Shown: positions 16,629 through 25,310 of the stretch, in pieces | Layout of the letters: every line of letters begins with the position of its first letter | How positions within the stretch are numbered: position 1 is the stretch's first letter | Assembly: GCA_028823105.1 (NCBI GenBank) | Contig: JAPKCC010000020.1 | Coordinates: 1 to 39,140 of the forward strand | Origin: Phycisphaerales bacterium | Lineage (GTDB): Bacteria > Planctomycetota > Phycisphaerae > Phycisphaerales > SM1A02 | DNA length: 39,140 bases | Direction: 5' to 3' | The notes under the pieces: model-generated | The model's input: only the letters and a program-made list of their open reading frames with translations | Told to the model about the DNA's origin: nothing | Database searches by the model: none | Program-made: the position numbers and the translations under genes

Positions 16629-19421
16629 TCAACCGGGCGGAAGTTCGAGATCCTTCTCTTCCTGTTCAAACCTCGCCACGATAAAATCGCGAACCGCGGT
16701 TCCCGCCCGAACGAGGGATTCGTCCCCGGACGATGTGGCGATCGTGATCGGCCGTGCCGACGGAGTGTCGGCGAAGCGAGCGAGCGAGACGAGGATCGCG
16801 GCTGGATCTCCCGATTCGAGCGCGATCTCGACGAATGGATCGAGATACTCCGATCTGCTCCTGGGAATCACCGCGAGGAACCACGTTTGCGACGCGGTCG
16901 GCAGTTGCTTGAATGACGCAAGCACCCCTTGGTAGATCTGCCCCTTTTCCTCCCGCGTGGCCTGTTCATCCGACACCTCGATATCCGTCATGAGAAGCCG
17001 CCCGAACAGGGTCGCCAGTGCCTTTAGATCCGCCACCGTCCTGGGAACCGGAAGTTGCGCTTCGCTGCCCTCCTCGGGTTCCTCGCCTTCCATCCGCCTC
17101 GACGACTGCTTGACGATAAAGAACGGCGATGAGTTCTTTTCGCGGCCAAAGAGGTTGGGCGTGAGTTCCACGTCACTCCGAGCCATAAAGTTATTCGCCA
17201 CGCGGACCGCGAGTCCGCCGCCGAAGAGCGCCCCCTGTTCGATAATCGACGCCATCCAGGTCGCAGATAAATCGATGGAACAGGTCAACGACTGCTGCGA
17301 CGGAAGTTGTAATCGTCGCTGAATCGACACCACCAACTGCTTCGCGGCCCCTTGCATTCCCGGAATCGTCACATCGAACGGCGAGATGGCGATTTTTGGT
17401 GACAATGGCCCGCCGGGTTCGATCGCGAGGGTGATCCCGGAGAGATTCGTGATCTTGACATCGATGATCACCGGTTCGTACGGCTCGAAACGGAGCTTGC
17501 GAGGTTTGACTTCTAGGGCGATCACTCCCCGCTCACGATCCTGAACCGCCATTCCGACGGCTCGCGGAAGCGTTGCATCGATCGCCTCCTGGACTGGTCC
17601 TGCTGCGGGCGGGAGCGGTATCTCCGTATTCAGAATCTTGGAGAGCCGACTCCGGCACCACAGCCCGACCAACTCGCCAGGCCGTCCGTAGTACACGTCG
17701 CGATAGCCCTGTGCCGCTTCCTTCGTCCGTCCTCCGAGTTCATCGATCAGCGCGATGCCGGCGGCGGCATACACGGAGACTTCGGCGATCGGCGCGAGCA
17801 GTAGTCGTGCTTCGTCGAATCTCTTTCCTGAAATGGCGGACCATCCCTCGATGATGAGCCCCTGCTCTGAATTCAGCGAGCCTGCCTCCAGGGAAACCTC
17901 AAGGAGTTTCTCGAGCGAAGCCCGTGGTGTGGCACCATCCTTCGGAGCAGACGGAGACCAACCAAACCAGGCCCTCGCCCAGGCTTCATCCGCCCAGAGC
18001 GCCGCCAGCTGTGCCTCAAAACCCTCCTGTTTGGCCGCGTTCTGCTTCCGGGTGTTCTCGCGGGCCTGCTCATCTGCATCAATATTGTTCGCGTCGAGTT
18101 CTTCCGACTCGAGTGTAAGTTCCGACCGTTTGCGAGTGTTTTCGGCCAGGGCGAAGTCGAAGGCCTCGAACAGGACCTCGACCGCCTCGTCTCGAGCATT
18201 CTCCGTGCCATGCTGGGCGATAATCACGGCCCGAAGAAGCGCCAGCGGGGGCGGTGGGGGAAGTACCATCGCCATGAGTTGATCACGCTGCCATTCTGTG
18301 AAATCCTCCCCGAGGACACGAAGTTGCTTGAACACCTGCGTGATCGACTTGGTCCGCTTGTCGATCGTTCTGAGCGCCGCCTCCGACTTTCCTTCGCCCC
18401 ACAATGCCAATGATTCATTCGTGGCCAGCAGCAGGTAGCTAGGCTGCATCGGATGGCTCAGCAGAATCGCCGACTCCAGCACCTCAGATGCGGCGGCATA
18501 GGCGCCTTGCTGCAAGGCAAGTGAACCCAGCGAATTCGCGATGGCACCCTTCCGCGGGTCTGCGGTGAACGCCGCCGCGAGCAATTCCGCATTCGCCGCC
18601 GGACTCTGAAACTCGCCCCCGAACATCTCCAAAGCCTGGTCTATAGCCTCTGGGAAGGCCGGGTCGAGCGTGATGGCTTCAGCCAACCAGCGGGACGCGG
18701 CATCGAATCGACCGGACATCGTCTCAAGTCGAGACAGGTCCAGCGCGATTCGCGCGGCCGCCGGCGCCCCCAGTCGTTTGATATTCTCGGGTTGCAGCAA
18801 TACTTCGCAGGCATTGATCCTCGCCTGTACCGTCGTTCTCGACTCGATGCGATCGACGAGCAGAAGAAGCCGGACCACCTCGTCGTCAGGATCGAGTCGG
18901 ACCAACGCTTCAACCGACTCACGCTTCATGGCTTCCGCAATCGGCATGTCATCGGACAGACTCGTGGAGAGTTCCAGCATCCATCGCCACGCCGGAATTG
19001 AATCGGGATCGCTGCGGACACCAGCGATCGCCAACTCCAGGGCCAACCTGACCTCGGGGATCGAGACTGAAGACTTCGACTGGAGCATGCTGGAGGAGAA
19101 CGAGGCGAAACTTGACGCCAGACGCTGCCGACTCCAGCCTTCGAGTTCCGAAGACTCAACCTCGTGCCCTTGAGCCAGGGCCACCGAGTGCCCGAGGCCG
19201 CAGGCCCCCATCACGATAAATATCGCAATGGCAATTCGACCGAGAAACCCAGTTTTCGGATCCCGCGATGCCCCAAAATCGACCGGCGACAGGGTTTCGA
19301 CCGCCGGATAAATGAGGCGTGAGGGCCACTCCGGAGCCACCTCTCCGACTTCGCGGCGGCGGGCCTGACATGGGTCGGAGACGGCCGGGGAGGCTGCAAC
19401 GCTATGAGGATGGGTAGTCAT
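16629..19421 (-). CDS. Large exported or membrane-anchored TPR-like protein, unknown function
   Basis: Not recognised as a named family. The 930-aa protein has a polar N-terminus of about 60 residues, then one hydrophobic segment (GRIAIAIFIVMGACGLGHSV) that could be a membrane anchor or an atypical signal, then alpha-helical repeats resembling tetratricopeptides (AARIALDLSRLETMSGRFD, RWLAEAITLDPAFPEAI, LLLATNESLALWGEGKSEA). A mid-to-late segment (PVIIDVKITNLSGITLAIEP) reads as an immunoglobulin-like or beta-sandwich domain. ATG at 19421 is preferred over the adjacent TTG at 19424. It is divergent from the secreted protein at 19602 and convergent with the GH57 gene. A scaffold or envelope role is only a guess. 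Confidence 0.85.
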   Translation of the reverse strand: MTTHPHSVAASPAVSDPCQARRREVGEVAPEWPSRLIYPAVETLSPVDFGASRDPKTGFLGRIAIAIFIVMGACGLGHSVALAQGHEVESSELEGWSRQRLASSFASFSSSMLQSKSSVSIPEVRLALELAIAGVRSDPDSIPAWRWMLELSTSLSDDMPIAEAMKRESVEALVRLDPDDEVVRLLLLVDRIESRTTVQARINACEVLLQPENIKRLGAPAAARIALDLSRLETMSGRFDAASRWLAEAITLDPAFPEAIDQALEMFGGEFQSPAANAELLAAAFTADPRKGAIANSLGSLALQQGAYAAASEVLESAILLSHPMQPSYLLLATNESLALWGEGKSEAALRTIDKRTKSITQVFKQLRVLGEDFTEWQRDQLMAMVLPPPPPLALLRAVIIAQHGTENARDEAVEVLFEAFDFALAENTRKRSELTLESEELDANNIDADEQARENTRKQNAAKQEGFEAQLAALWADEAWARAWFGWSPSAPKDGATPRASLEKLLEVSLEAGSLNSEQGLIIEGWSAISGKRFDEARLLLAPIAEVSVYAAAGIALIDELGGRTKEAAQGYRDVYYGRPGELVGLWCRSRLSKILNTEIPLPPAAGPVQEAIDATLPRAVGMAVQDRERGVIALEVKPRKLRFEPYEPVIIDVKITNLSGITLAIEPGGPLSPKIAISPFDVTIPGMQGAAKQLVVSIQRRLQLPSQQSLTCSIDLSATWMASIIEQGALFGGGLAVRVANNFMARSDVELTPNLFGREKNSSPFFIVKQSSRRMEGEEPEEGSEAQLPVPRTVADLKALATLFGRLLMTDIEVSDEQATREEKGQIYQGVLASFKQLPTASQTWFLAVIPRSRSEYLDPFVEIALESGDPAAILVSLARFADTPSARPITIATSSGDESLVRAGTAVRDFIVARFEQEEKDLELPPG

Positions 19422-19429
19422 CAATGGGC

Positions 19430-19435
19430 AGTGTA
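19430..19435 (-). promoter_or_regulatory. Candidate -10 element of TPR-like gene (leaderless layout)
   Basis: On the minus strand TACACT ends 8 nt before the ATG at 19421 (5 nt before the adjacent TTG). No Shine-Dalgarno is visible in the gap. Confidence 0.35.
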
Positions 19436-19601
19436 TCCAACCGACTGGCTTCTCCGTTGACGCTCACGCTGTAAGTGCGGTACCGTCCCTTGTTCCGAAC
19501 CACGGTCCCGTTCCGATGGTTCGATCTCAGACTGACGCCGAATCAATTTGGTGCCAGAACGACCCACCCTTCCGCTCCGGCGGAATGAGACCGGAATTCC
19601 G

Positions 19602-20624
19602 ATGCGGCTGGCACTGCGAATCGCGGCATTTGTTCTTCCTTCGACCTTGGCGACGATGGCAATCGGCCAGACGACCCTGCCACAGGACATCGTCGGGTCG
19701 ACCCGCCCACTCTCCAGTGAACAACGATCAGCGGTCAAGGAATTCGCGTCCGACCAGATGACCGAGATGGCGAATGGTGACCCAACGGAAGTCGTGGCGG
19801 CCAGGAATACCTTGGTGCAGACGGCACGACGAGCCGGCGTCACGGGGGTCTTCCTCCGCGCCTACTCCAACGCCATCCTTCCGCAGGCGACGGCGATCCT
19901 CGACGCCGCCGAGCCCATGCGAGCAGAGAACACGCTCCGTGTCCTCGCGTTCCTCCGGACGCCGGAATCCGTGGGCATCTTGGTTTCCTCGACGGATCCG
20001 ATGAAGATCAACGACGAGGGGCGCCGACTCGTCGCCGCCGGACTCTTGAAGATCGCCGTCGATGGCGACGCCAAATCAGGCCTCGATTCCGCAGTGCTCA
20101 CCTCGACTGCACGATCCATCGCCAAGAATCTCAGTGATGACGCCAGTTGGATCGTCGTCCTCGAAGAACTTCGAGCCCTCAACGCGATCGCCCTGTCCTC
20201 CTCCCTTACGAAGGAGAACCGCGGCGAGCTCCGAGGCATTCAATTCAGCGCCTTCCAGCAGCTCTCGAACAGAATCGAGGCATCGGACCAACCGAGCGAT
20301 CTCATTCAGGCGGTGTATCGCGCGATGCTGGGGCTTCGAGAGAAACTGCTCGACAAGAGTACTGCGGGAGATATCAGCAACAAGGAGATCGCCAAGACCC
20401 TCCGAATGATGCTGAAGAACATCGCTGACGCCGCGATCAAGCAGTGGAGCGGCCTCCAGACGAATCGCCGGAGCTTCATGGCCTACGAAGGCGTGCTCCG
20501 GGTTGGCTCGCAACTGCTTTCGCTTCTCGACGGACGGCCCGACCCGAAGGCGGAAGCCTTGCGGGAAGGCATCGAGACGGGAAGAAACGAGCTCGCCGCA
20601 GCGGTGAGAGACTTCCAGTCCTGA
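19602..20624 (+). CDS. Secreted alpha-helical protein, unknown function
   Basis: Unrecognised 340-aa protein. The ATG at 19602 starts a clear Sec signal peptide, MRLALRIAAFVLPSTLATMA, with a likely cut after AIG and before QTTLPQ. A longer frame from a GTG at 19548 would bury this signal, so it is rejected. The mature part is rich in Leu, Ala and Ser in amphipathic helices (for example RAENTLRVLAFLRTPESVGI and EGRRLVAAGLLKIAVDGDAK), reminiscent of HEAT or ARM-type repeats. It has no Cys in the mature part and no evident catalytic motif. The gene is divergent from the large TPR-like protein across about 180 nt, so the two may share regulation. Confidence 0.8.
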   Translation: MRLALRIAAFVLPSTLATMAIGQTTLPQDIVGSTRPLSSEQRSAVKEFASDQMTEMANGDPTEVVAARNTLVQTARRAGVTGVFLRAYSNAILPQATAILDAAEPMRAENTLRVLAFLRTPESVGILVSSTDPMKINDEGRRLVAAGLLKIAVDGDAKSGLDSAVLTSTARSIAKNLSDDASWIVVLEELRALNAIALSSSLTKENRGELRGIQFSAFQQLSNRIEASDQPSDLIQAVYRAMLGLREKLLDKSTAGDISNKEIAKTLRMMLKNIADAAIKQWSGLQTNRRSFMAYEGVLRVGSQLLSLLDGRPDPKAEALREGIETGRNELAAAVRDFQS

Positions 20625-20667
20625 TCACCGCCCGCCCGGTCAGACGCCTGGCCAGCCCGATTCGGCA

Positions 20668-20673
20668 TACTGT
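20668..20673 (+). promoter_or_regulatory. Candidate -10 element of oppA-like gene (leaderless layout)
   Basis: TACTGT ends 9 nt before the ATG at 20683; the overlapping CATACT (20666-20671) is an alternative with an 11-nt gap. No Shine-Dalgarno is visible. Confidence 0.3.
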
Positions 20674-20682
20674 TCCGTCAGC

Positions 20683-22590
20683 ATGCTGAAGATTCTCCTT
20701 CCGATACTGATTCTCGCCGGCCTCATCGGCCTCGTCGTCTCTCTCGATGATGAGCGTCCACGAGCGGATGTGGTTCTGGTTCATGGAACCGACCTCTTCA
20801 CGCTGGACCCCCAGAAGATGAGTTACCTGCACGATCTCCGGGCGTCGCGCGCGATCTACGAAACGCTGGCGACAATCAGGCCGGACGGGTCGGTGGGCCC
20901 CGCGGCCGCAGAGTCCTGGGAGATCTCCGAAGACGGCACCCGGTATGTCTTCCACCTGCGGGACGGACTGAAGTTCAGCAACGGCGATCCGGTGACCGCC
21001 GAGGACTTCAAATACGCCTGGCGAAGAGCCATCCTCCCGGATACCGCCGCAACCTATTCGAGCCTGTTCATGGACATCGCGGGAGCCGAAGCGTTCTTTG
21101 AGTGGAGGTCCGATCTCCTCGCGCTTCGAACCGATCCGGATCTTCGCGATGAAATGGTCGCCGACGGCGCCTTCTCGCCGGTCGATGCTGATGCGATTCT
21201 GGCCGAGGACGAGAAGGCCTCTCACCGGAGAACGCTCGAACGCTTCGATGCGATGGTGGGAATCGATGCCATCGACGATCGAACCCTAGTGGTCGACCTT
21301 GAACGCCCACTCCTTTACTTCCTCGACCTCGCGGCGTTCGGGACATTCAGCCCCGTCCATCGTCCGACGCTCGAAGCGGCCACCACGCTCGAACCGGATT
21401 CAGGCCGTATCAAGGAGGATCGTGGTTGGACCAAACCCGGCCGTCTCGTCGGCAACGGCCCCTTCGAGTTGACCAGATGGCGCTACCAGCGTGATTGCCG
21501 CTTCGAGCGGAACTCGCACTATTGGAATACCGCCAACGTCCCGTCCGACAGCATTGAAGCCATCGTGATCGAAGATCCCAACACCGCGATCATGGCCTTC
21601 GAGGCCGGCGAAGCCGACTGGCTTCCCGACGTCCTTGCGGACTTCCGGGCCGACATGATCGAACAACGAATCGCCTACGAGACCAGACATCGAACGGCGA
21701 TCGATGCGGCGATTGAGACCGGCCGTGAGATCGACGAGATTCTGGCATCGCTCCCGGCTCCGTCATCTGGAGAACGCCGGAACATTCATAGCGTCGACGC
21801 CTTCGGGACCGATTTCTTCCATGTGAACTGCCGGGAGCTCTTGGCCAACGGCGATCGGAATCCCTTCGCCGATCCGCGGGTGCGCCGCGCCATCGCACTG
21901 ACCATCGACAAGCAGGCGCTGGTCGAACGAGTCACCAGACTCAACGAACGCACCAGTGGTTCCTTCGTCCCCGCCGGGAGCATTCCCGGTTACCAGCCAC
22001 CGGCCGGACTCCCCTTCGACCCCGAACGCGGGCGCGCCCAACTCGACGCCGCCGGCTGGAAACTCGCCAGCGATGGTGTTCGACGAAATGCCGACGGCGA
22101 GCCGTTCCCCACCCTCGAGATCCTCTTCTCGACCGGGAGTCCCCGATACAAGGATCTTTCGCTGGCCTTGCGGGACATGTGGAGGCGCGAACTTGGGATC
22201 CCCTGCGAGATCGGTGGAAGACCAGGTAACGAATATCGCGCTCAACTAGAGAATGGAAACTTCATGGTCGCCAGAGGGGGCTGGTACGGCGACTACGGAG
22301 ATCCGACCACGTTCCTTGATCTCAACCGGACCGACGATGGAAATAACCATCGGGGGTATTCCAACCCAGCCTATGACGACCTGCTCGAGCGGGCGGCCAT
22401 CGAACCCGACCCCGAACGCCGCATGCGACTCCTCGAGGAGGCCGAGGTGATCTTGGTCGAGCAAGATCTCCCCATCCTTCCGATCTGCACCTACGTCACG
22501 CTCTACATGTACGAGCCCGGACGGCTGACCGGTCTGACCAAGCATCCTCGCCTTGACCAGAATCCCGCTCGATGGGCGATTCGTCCCTGA
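20683..22590 (+). CDS. oppA: Oligopeptide ABC transporter substrate-binding protein (SBP family 5)
   Basis: Extracytoplasmic solute receptor for peptides or related molecules, 635 aa. It begins with a single hydrophobic helix (ILLPILILAGLIGLVV) and no lipobox Cys, so it looks membrane-tethered rather than lipidated. Family-5 features include TLDPQKMSYLHD, AESWEISEDGTRYVFHLRDG, SNGDPVTAEDFKYAWRR, DPRVRRAIALTIDK, RGGWYGDYGDP and the C-terminal LPILPICTYV. A charged insertion of about 50 residues (around 140-195) follows the TYSSLFMDIAGAE region. The permease OppB is two genes downstream with a UbiA-like gene between. No OppC, OppD or OppF is in the window. Confidence 0.9.
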   Translation: MLKILLPILILAGLIGLVVSLDDERPRADVVLVHGTDLFTLDPQKMSYLHDLRASRAIYETLATIRPDGSVGPAAAESWEISEDGTRYVFHLRDGLKFSNGDPVTAEDFKYAWRRAILPDTAATYSSLFMDIAGAEAFFEWRSDLLALRTDPDLRDEMVADGAFSPVDADAILAEDEKASHRRTLERFDAMVGIDAIDDRTLVVDLERPLLYFLDLAAFGTFSPVHRPTLEAATTLEPDSGRIKEDRGWTKPGRLVGNGPFELTRWRYQRDCRFERNSHYWNTANVPSDSIEAIVIEDPNTAIMAFEAGEADWLPDVLADFRADMIEQRIAYETRHRTAIDAAIETGREIDEILASLPAPSSGERRNIHSVDAFGTDFFHVNCRELLANGDRNPFADPRVRRAIALTIDKQALVERVTRLNERTSGSFVPAGSIPGYQPPAGLPFDPERGRAQLDAAGWKLASDGVRRNADGEPFPTLEILFSTGSPRYKDLSLALRDMWRRELGIPCEIGGRPGNEYRAQLENGNFMVARGGWYGDYGDPTTFLDLNRTDDGNNHRGYSNPAYDDLLERAAIEPDPERRMRLLEEAEVILVEQDLPILPICTYVTLYMYEPGRLTGLTKHPRLDQNPARWAIRP

Positions 22591-22598
22591 AGCGTTCG

Positions 22599-22629
22599 GT
22601 CATCCCCCGGCCGTTCGAGCCGGAATGAC
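22599..22629 (+). terminator. Two-part hairpin after oppA-like gene
   Basis: GTCAT (22599-22603) pairs with ATGAC (22625-22629), and inside it CCGGC (22607-22611) pairs with GCCGG (22619-22623) around a 7-nt loop. It begins 9 nt after the oppA stop. No T-tract follows; it may be a weak terminator or an mRNA 3'-end stabiliser. Confidence 0.4.
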
Positions 22630-22664
22630 AGGCAATGTCCCGACCGGCCCGATCACGACCGGAG

Positions 22665-22670
22665 TACCGT
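22665..22670 (+). promoter_or_regulatory. Candidate -10 element of UbiA-like gene (decides the start)
   Basis: TACCGT followed by exactly 6 nt and then ATG at 22677. This favours the ATG at 22677 over the in-frame ATG at 22635, which has no upstream signal and would lie upstream of this promoter. Confidence 0.35.
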
Positions 22671-22676
22671 CCAAAG

Positions 22677-23603
22677 ATGCCTCCGGAATCCGAACGCACA
22701 CCCGGTCATCCCGAATTGAAGTTGCCGCGGTCCTTGGTCTCAGATTTCATCCTGATCCAGATTCCGATGGCGGCCAGCGCCGCCGCCCTGCTCTTCGCGG
22801 TTTCTCGACTCCTCGATCGCCCCCTCGATGCGGCGTGGTACGTCGCCGCGTTCCTGGGAACCTGGTGTGTCTACCTCCGCGATTCCGCCGCATCGTGCGA
22901 TGCCGAGGATCGAATCAGCCAGCCTCGACGAGCCGCGAAGTTTCGATCGAGCCGCCTTCTCAGGACCGGGCTTCCGATCCTGAGCGCGGTACTGGGCATC
23001 ACCGTCCTCTTCTGGATCCGACCGGAGCGACTCACCCTCGCATTGCTGCTCTTCGTCGCCATCCTGGGGCTCCTGCACGCGATACCGTTCGGCGGTGCCC
23101 GCGGCGCCGGGCGAACCCGTGTTGATTTCAAGCGACTCGCGGTGGTCAAGTCTCCCCTCGTCTCGATCGCTTGGGCCGGTGCGGCAGTCGCGCTTCCACT
23201 TCTCGAAGGAAGAGGCGAATCCAGCACCGCCAACGACTGGATCATCGGCATGTGGCTCGCTGGTCTCTTGATGCCGCTTCTCCTCGCGGATTCCCTTCTG
23301 TTGGACATCCGGGATCTCGAAGCCGATCGAGCGTTCAACCTGCACACCATCGCCGTCCGCGCAGGTTCGAACCGCGTCCATCTGCTCGTGGGGAGTCTCA
23401 TCGCCGTCTCAATCGTGGTGGCCTTTCTGGCCACGACCCAAATCAGCGCACCTCCAGACTGGATGAGCGACAGTCTGACCGCTGGCATCGGCCTTGGTCT
23501 CGGCTGGGCGTGCTGGCCGTGGCTTCGCCGCCGGGAAGCCGCAATCTCCATGTCGATGATGGCCTGGCGATTCCTGCTGCTGATCCCGGTCACGCTCGGC
23601 TGA
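22677..23603 (+). CDS. UbiA-like membrane prenyltransferase homologue, diverged
   Basis: Polytopic membrane protein of 308 aa with about eight hydrophobic segments, resembling the UbiA superfamily. The second Asp-rich motif is clear (LDIRDLEADRAFNLHTIAVRAG, given here in part as DIRDLEADR). The first motif position reads YLRDSAASCDAEDR, which keeps acidic residues but not the standard NDxxDxxxD spacing. UbiA enzymes join isoprenyl diphosphates to quinone, haem, chlorin or lipid acceptors; the substrate here is unknown and the altered first motif leaves activity uncertain. It sits between oppA and oppB in the same direction. An upstream ATG (22635) would add 14 arginine- and proline-rich residues and is less likely. 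Confidence 0.7.
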   Translation: MPPESERTPGHPELKLPRSLVSDFILIQIPMAASAAALLFAVSRLLDRPLDAAWYVAAFLGTWCVYLRDSAASCDAEDRISQPRRAAKFRSSRLLRTGLPILSAVLGITVLFWIRPERLTLALLLFVAILGLLHAIPFGGARGAGRTRVDFKRLAVVKSPLVSIAWAGAAVALPLLEGRGESSTANDWIIGMWLAGLLMPLLLADSLLLDIRDLEADRAFNLHTIAVRAGSNRVHLLVGSLIAVSIVVAFLATTQISAPPDWMSDSLTAGIGLGLGWACWPWLRRREAAISMSMMAWRFLLLIPVTLG

Positions 23604-23645
23604 CGCTTCATGAAGGAGCGATTCCGGCTTTGGATCGTCACGAGG

Positions 23646-23651
23646 TAGAAT
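23646..23651 (+). promoter_or_regulatory. Candidate -10 element of oppB-like gene (leaderless layout)
   Basis: TAGAAT lies exactly 6 nt before the ATG at 23658. An AAGGAG-like string occurs at 23613-23617 but is more than 40 nt from the start codon, too far to be a ribosome-binding site. The 10-bp palindrome CTTCATGAAG (23606-23615) lies upstream. Confidence 0.4.
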
Positions 23652-23657
23652 CTCGCC

Positions 23658-24608
23658 ATGCTTGGCCTCATCGCTCGGCGGTTGATCCAACTGCCGGTGA
23701 TCATCTTCGTCGTCTACACCGTCACGTTCGTGCTCGCCTGGCTCGTCCCCGGGAATCCCCTCGAATCCCCGGACGGCCGACGCCCTGACCAGGCCGTGGT
23801 TGACGCGATGCTGGCGCAGTACAAACTGGATGATCCCGTCGCGTTCTACTTCGACTATCTCGGTAAGGCAACGGGGATCTCATACGTCTTTGGCGATGCG
23901 CCTTACCCGTTCGACCTTGGCCCCAGCCTCAGCCATTCGGACTGGACGGTGAACGAGATCCTCGCCGCCGGGCTCCCGGCCTCGATCTCTCTCGGCCTCG
24001 CGGCGATCCTCATCGCTTTGGTCCTTGGGCTCCTCGCCGGAGTGATTGGAGGCTTGAAACCGAACACGCCCCTGGATGCTGGGACGCAGGTGCTCGCCGT
24101 GGTCGGGATATCGCTACCGACCTTCGTGATCGGCGCGATCCTGCTCATCCTTTTTGCGGTGAAGTTGCGCCTATTCCCCATCGGCGGCTGGGGCGATCTC
24201 CAACACCTGGTGCTTCCTGCCTTCGCGCTCTCGCTTCCCTTCGCCGCCTATATCGCGCGGCTCACCAGGTTCGGAATGATCGACGAGATGCGGAAGGACT
24301 ACATCAGGACCGCACGGGCCAAAGGGCTGCCGGAGCATCGGGTCGCGCTCGGCCACGCCCTCCGGAATGCGTTCCTTCCGGTGCTCAGCTACCTCGGACC
24401 CGCGACCGCCATCGCGATGACCGGCTCGTTCGTCGTCGAAAAAGTGTTCGCCGTGCCGGGCATCGGTCGTAACTTCGTAGACGCCGTCATGGCGAAGGAC
24501 ATCACCCTGATCATGGGCGTGGTCCTCGTCTATTCGACTTTGCTGGTGCTGTTCAACCTGATCGTCGACGTGCTCTACAGTTGGATCGACCCGCGAATCT
24601 CACTCTGA
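23658..24608 (+). CDS. oppB: Oligopeptide/dipeptide ABC transporter permease (OppB/DppB type)
   Basis: Inner-membrane permease of 316 aa with six hydrophobic helices. The N-terminus (RRLIQLPVIIFVVYTVTFVL) and LVPGNPLE are typical of OppB/DppB, and the cytoplasmic EAA loop reads YIRTARAKGLPEHRVALGHA, the site that docks the ATPase. FVVEKVFAVPGIG and the C-terminal SWIDPRISL are also family features. The partner permease OppC and the ATPases are absent: the next gene is on the opposite strand 15 nt away. It must use subunits encoded elsewhere. Confidence 0.92.
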   Translation: MLGLIARRLIQLPVIIFVVYTVTFVLAWLVPGNPLESPDGRRPDQAVVDAMLAQYKLDDPVAFYFDYLGKATGISYVFGDAPYPFDLGPSLSHSDWTVNEILAAGLPASISLGLAAILIALVLGLLAGVIGGLKPNTPLDAGTQVLAVVGISLPTFVIGAILLILFAVKLRLFPIGGWGDLQHLVLPAFALSLPFAAYIARLTRFGMIDEMRKDYIRTARAKGLPEHRVALGHALRNAFLPVLSYLGPATAIAMTGSFVVEKVFAVPGIGRNFVDAVMAKDITLIMGVVLVYSTLLVLFNLIVDVLYSWIDPRISL

Positions 24609-24623
24609 CTCCGCCGCCCGGAC

Positions 24624-25310
24624 TCAGGCGGGGGCAAGTGATTCCTGAACCTCCGCAAGTAATCGACGCTCCATCGATTCGTCACGGCCGACCGGCGTCC
24701 AAAGACCGGAACTCCGAGTGGTTCCGTCATCCGGCGGAATGGTCTCCAGCGGATTGGTGCTGTAAGAACGGCCGATGCGGCTCCAAGCACTGCGGCGAGC
24801 CCCCGCTCGATGCGCCCGCTCGACGTAGACCCAGACCCGAACTTCGACCGGCCCCTCGAAGGTGGTGAGATCCGTCAAACGCATCTCGCCCTCGAGCGAT
24901 CCGGGCAGTGGCGCGCCCACGAGTTCTTCGTCGCCATCCGGTTCTGGCGGGATGAAGTCAACGGGGAGGAATTCGAATCTCACTCGACGACGCTGCTTGT
25001 GGAGTGTGTTCTCGCCCCACTGTTGAAGACTCGAATTGTCGACTCGCCAGGGCTCGATCACGCTGCCAGCGATACGGGGCCTTCCTTCGATGACGCCGCC
25101 GACCCGATCCGACACCAACGGTGGCATTCCAGCCTTGCGGGCCGCCTGGCCGGCGGCGTCGAACGCATCGTCGTATTGACCGGATTGGAGTTCGAGTCGG
25201 TCTGGCCCCTTCGCAGTGCATCCAACGCCCAACCCGGGCAGGAGCAAGGCGGACAGGAGGGCCGGGAAGAGGCAGCGAAATTTGATAGGGGCAGAGGGTC
25301 CTGAGGGCAT
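24624..25310 (-). CDS. Predicted lipoprotein, unknown function
   Basis: Unrecognised 228-aa protein. The N-terminus has a hydrophobic stretch FPALLSALLLPGLGVG ending at Cys31, a probable lipobox (LGVGC), so the mature protein would be lipid-anchored. The mature part begins with a helical segment (DDAFDAAGQAARKAGMP), followed by a beta-rich, Arg-rich core (RRRVRFEFLP, PVEVRVWVYVERAHRAG). No catalytic motif is evident. The gene converges on oppB with 15 nt between stops and is divergent from the cytochrome at 25627. The lipobox has Leu at -4 rather than -3, so lipidation is likely but not certain. Confidence 0.75.
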   Translation of the reverse strand: MPSGPSAPIKFRCLFPALLSALLLPGLGVGCTAKGPDRLELQSGQYDDAFDAAGQAARKAGMPPLVSDRVGGVIEGRPRIAGSVIEPWRVDNSSLQQWGENTLHKQRRRVRFEFLPVDFIPPEPDGDEELVGAPLPGSLEGEMRLTDLTTFEGPVEVRVWVYVERAHRAGARRSAWSRIGRSYSTNPLETIPPDDGTTRSSGLWTPVGRDESMERRLLAEVQESLAPA

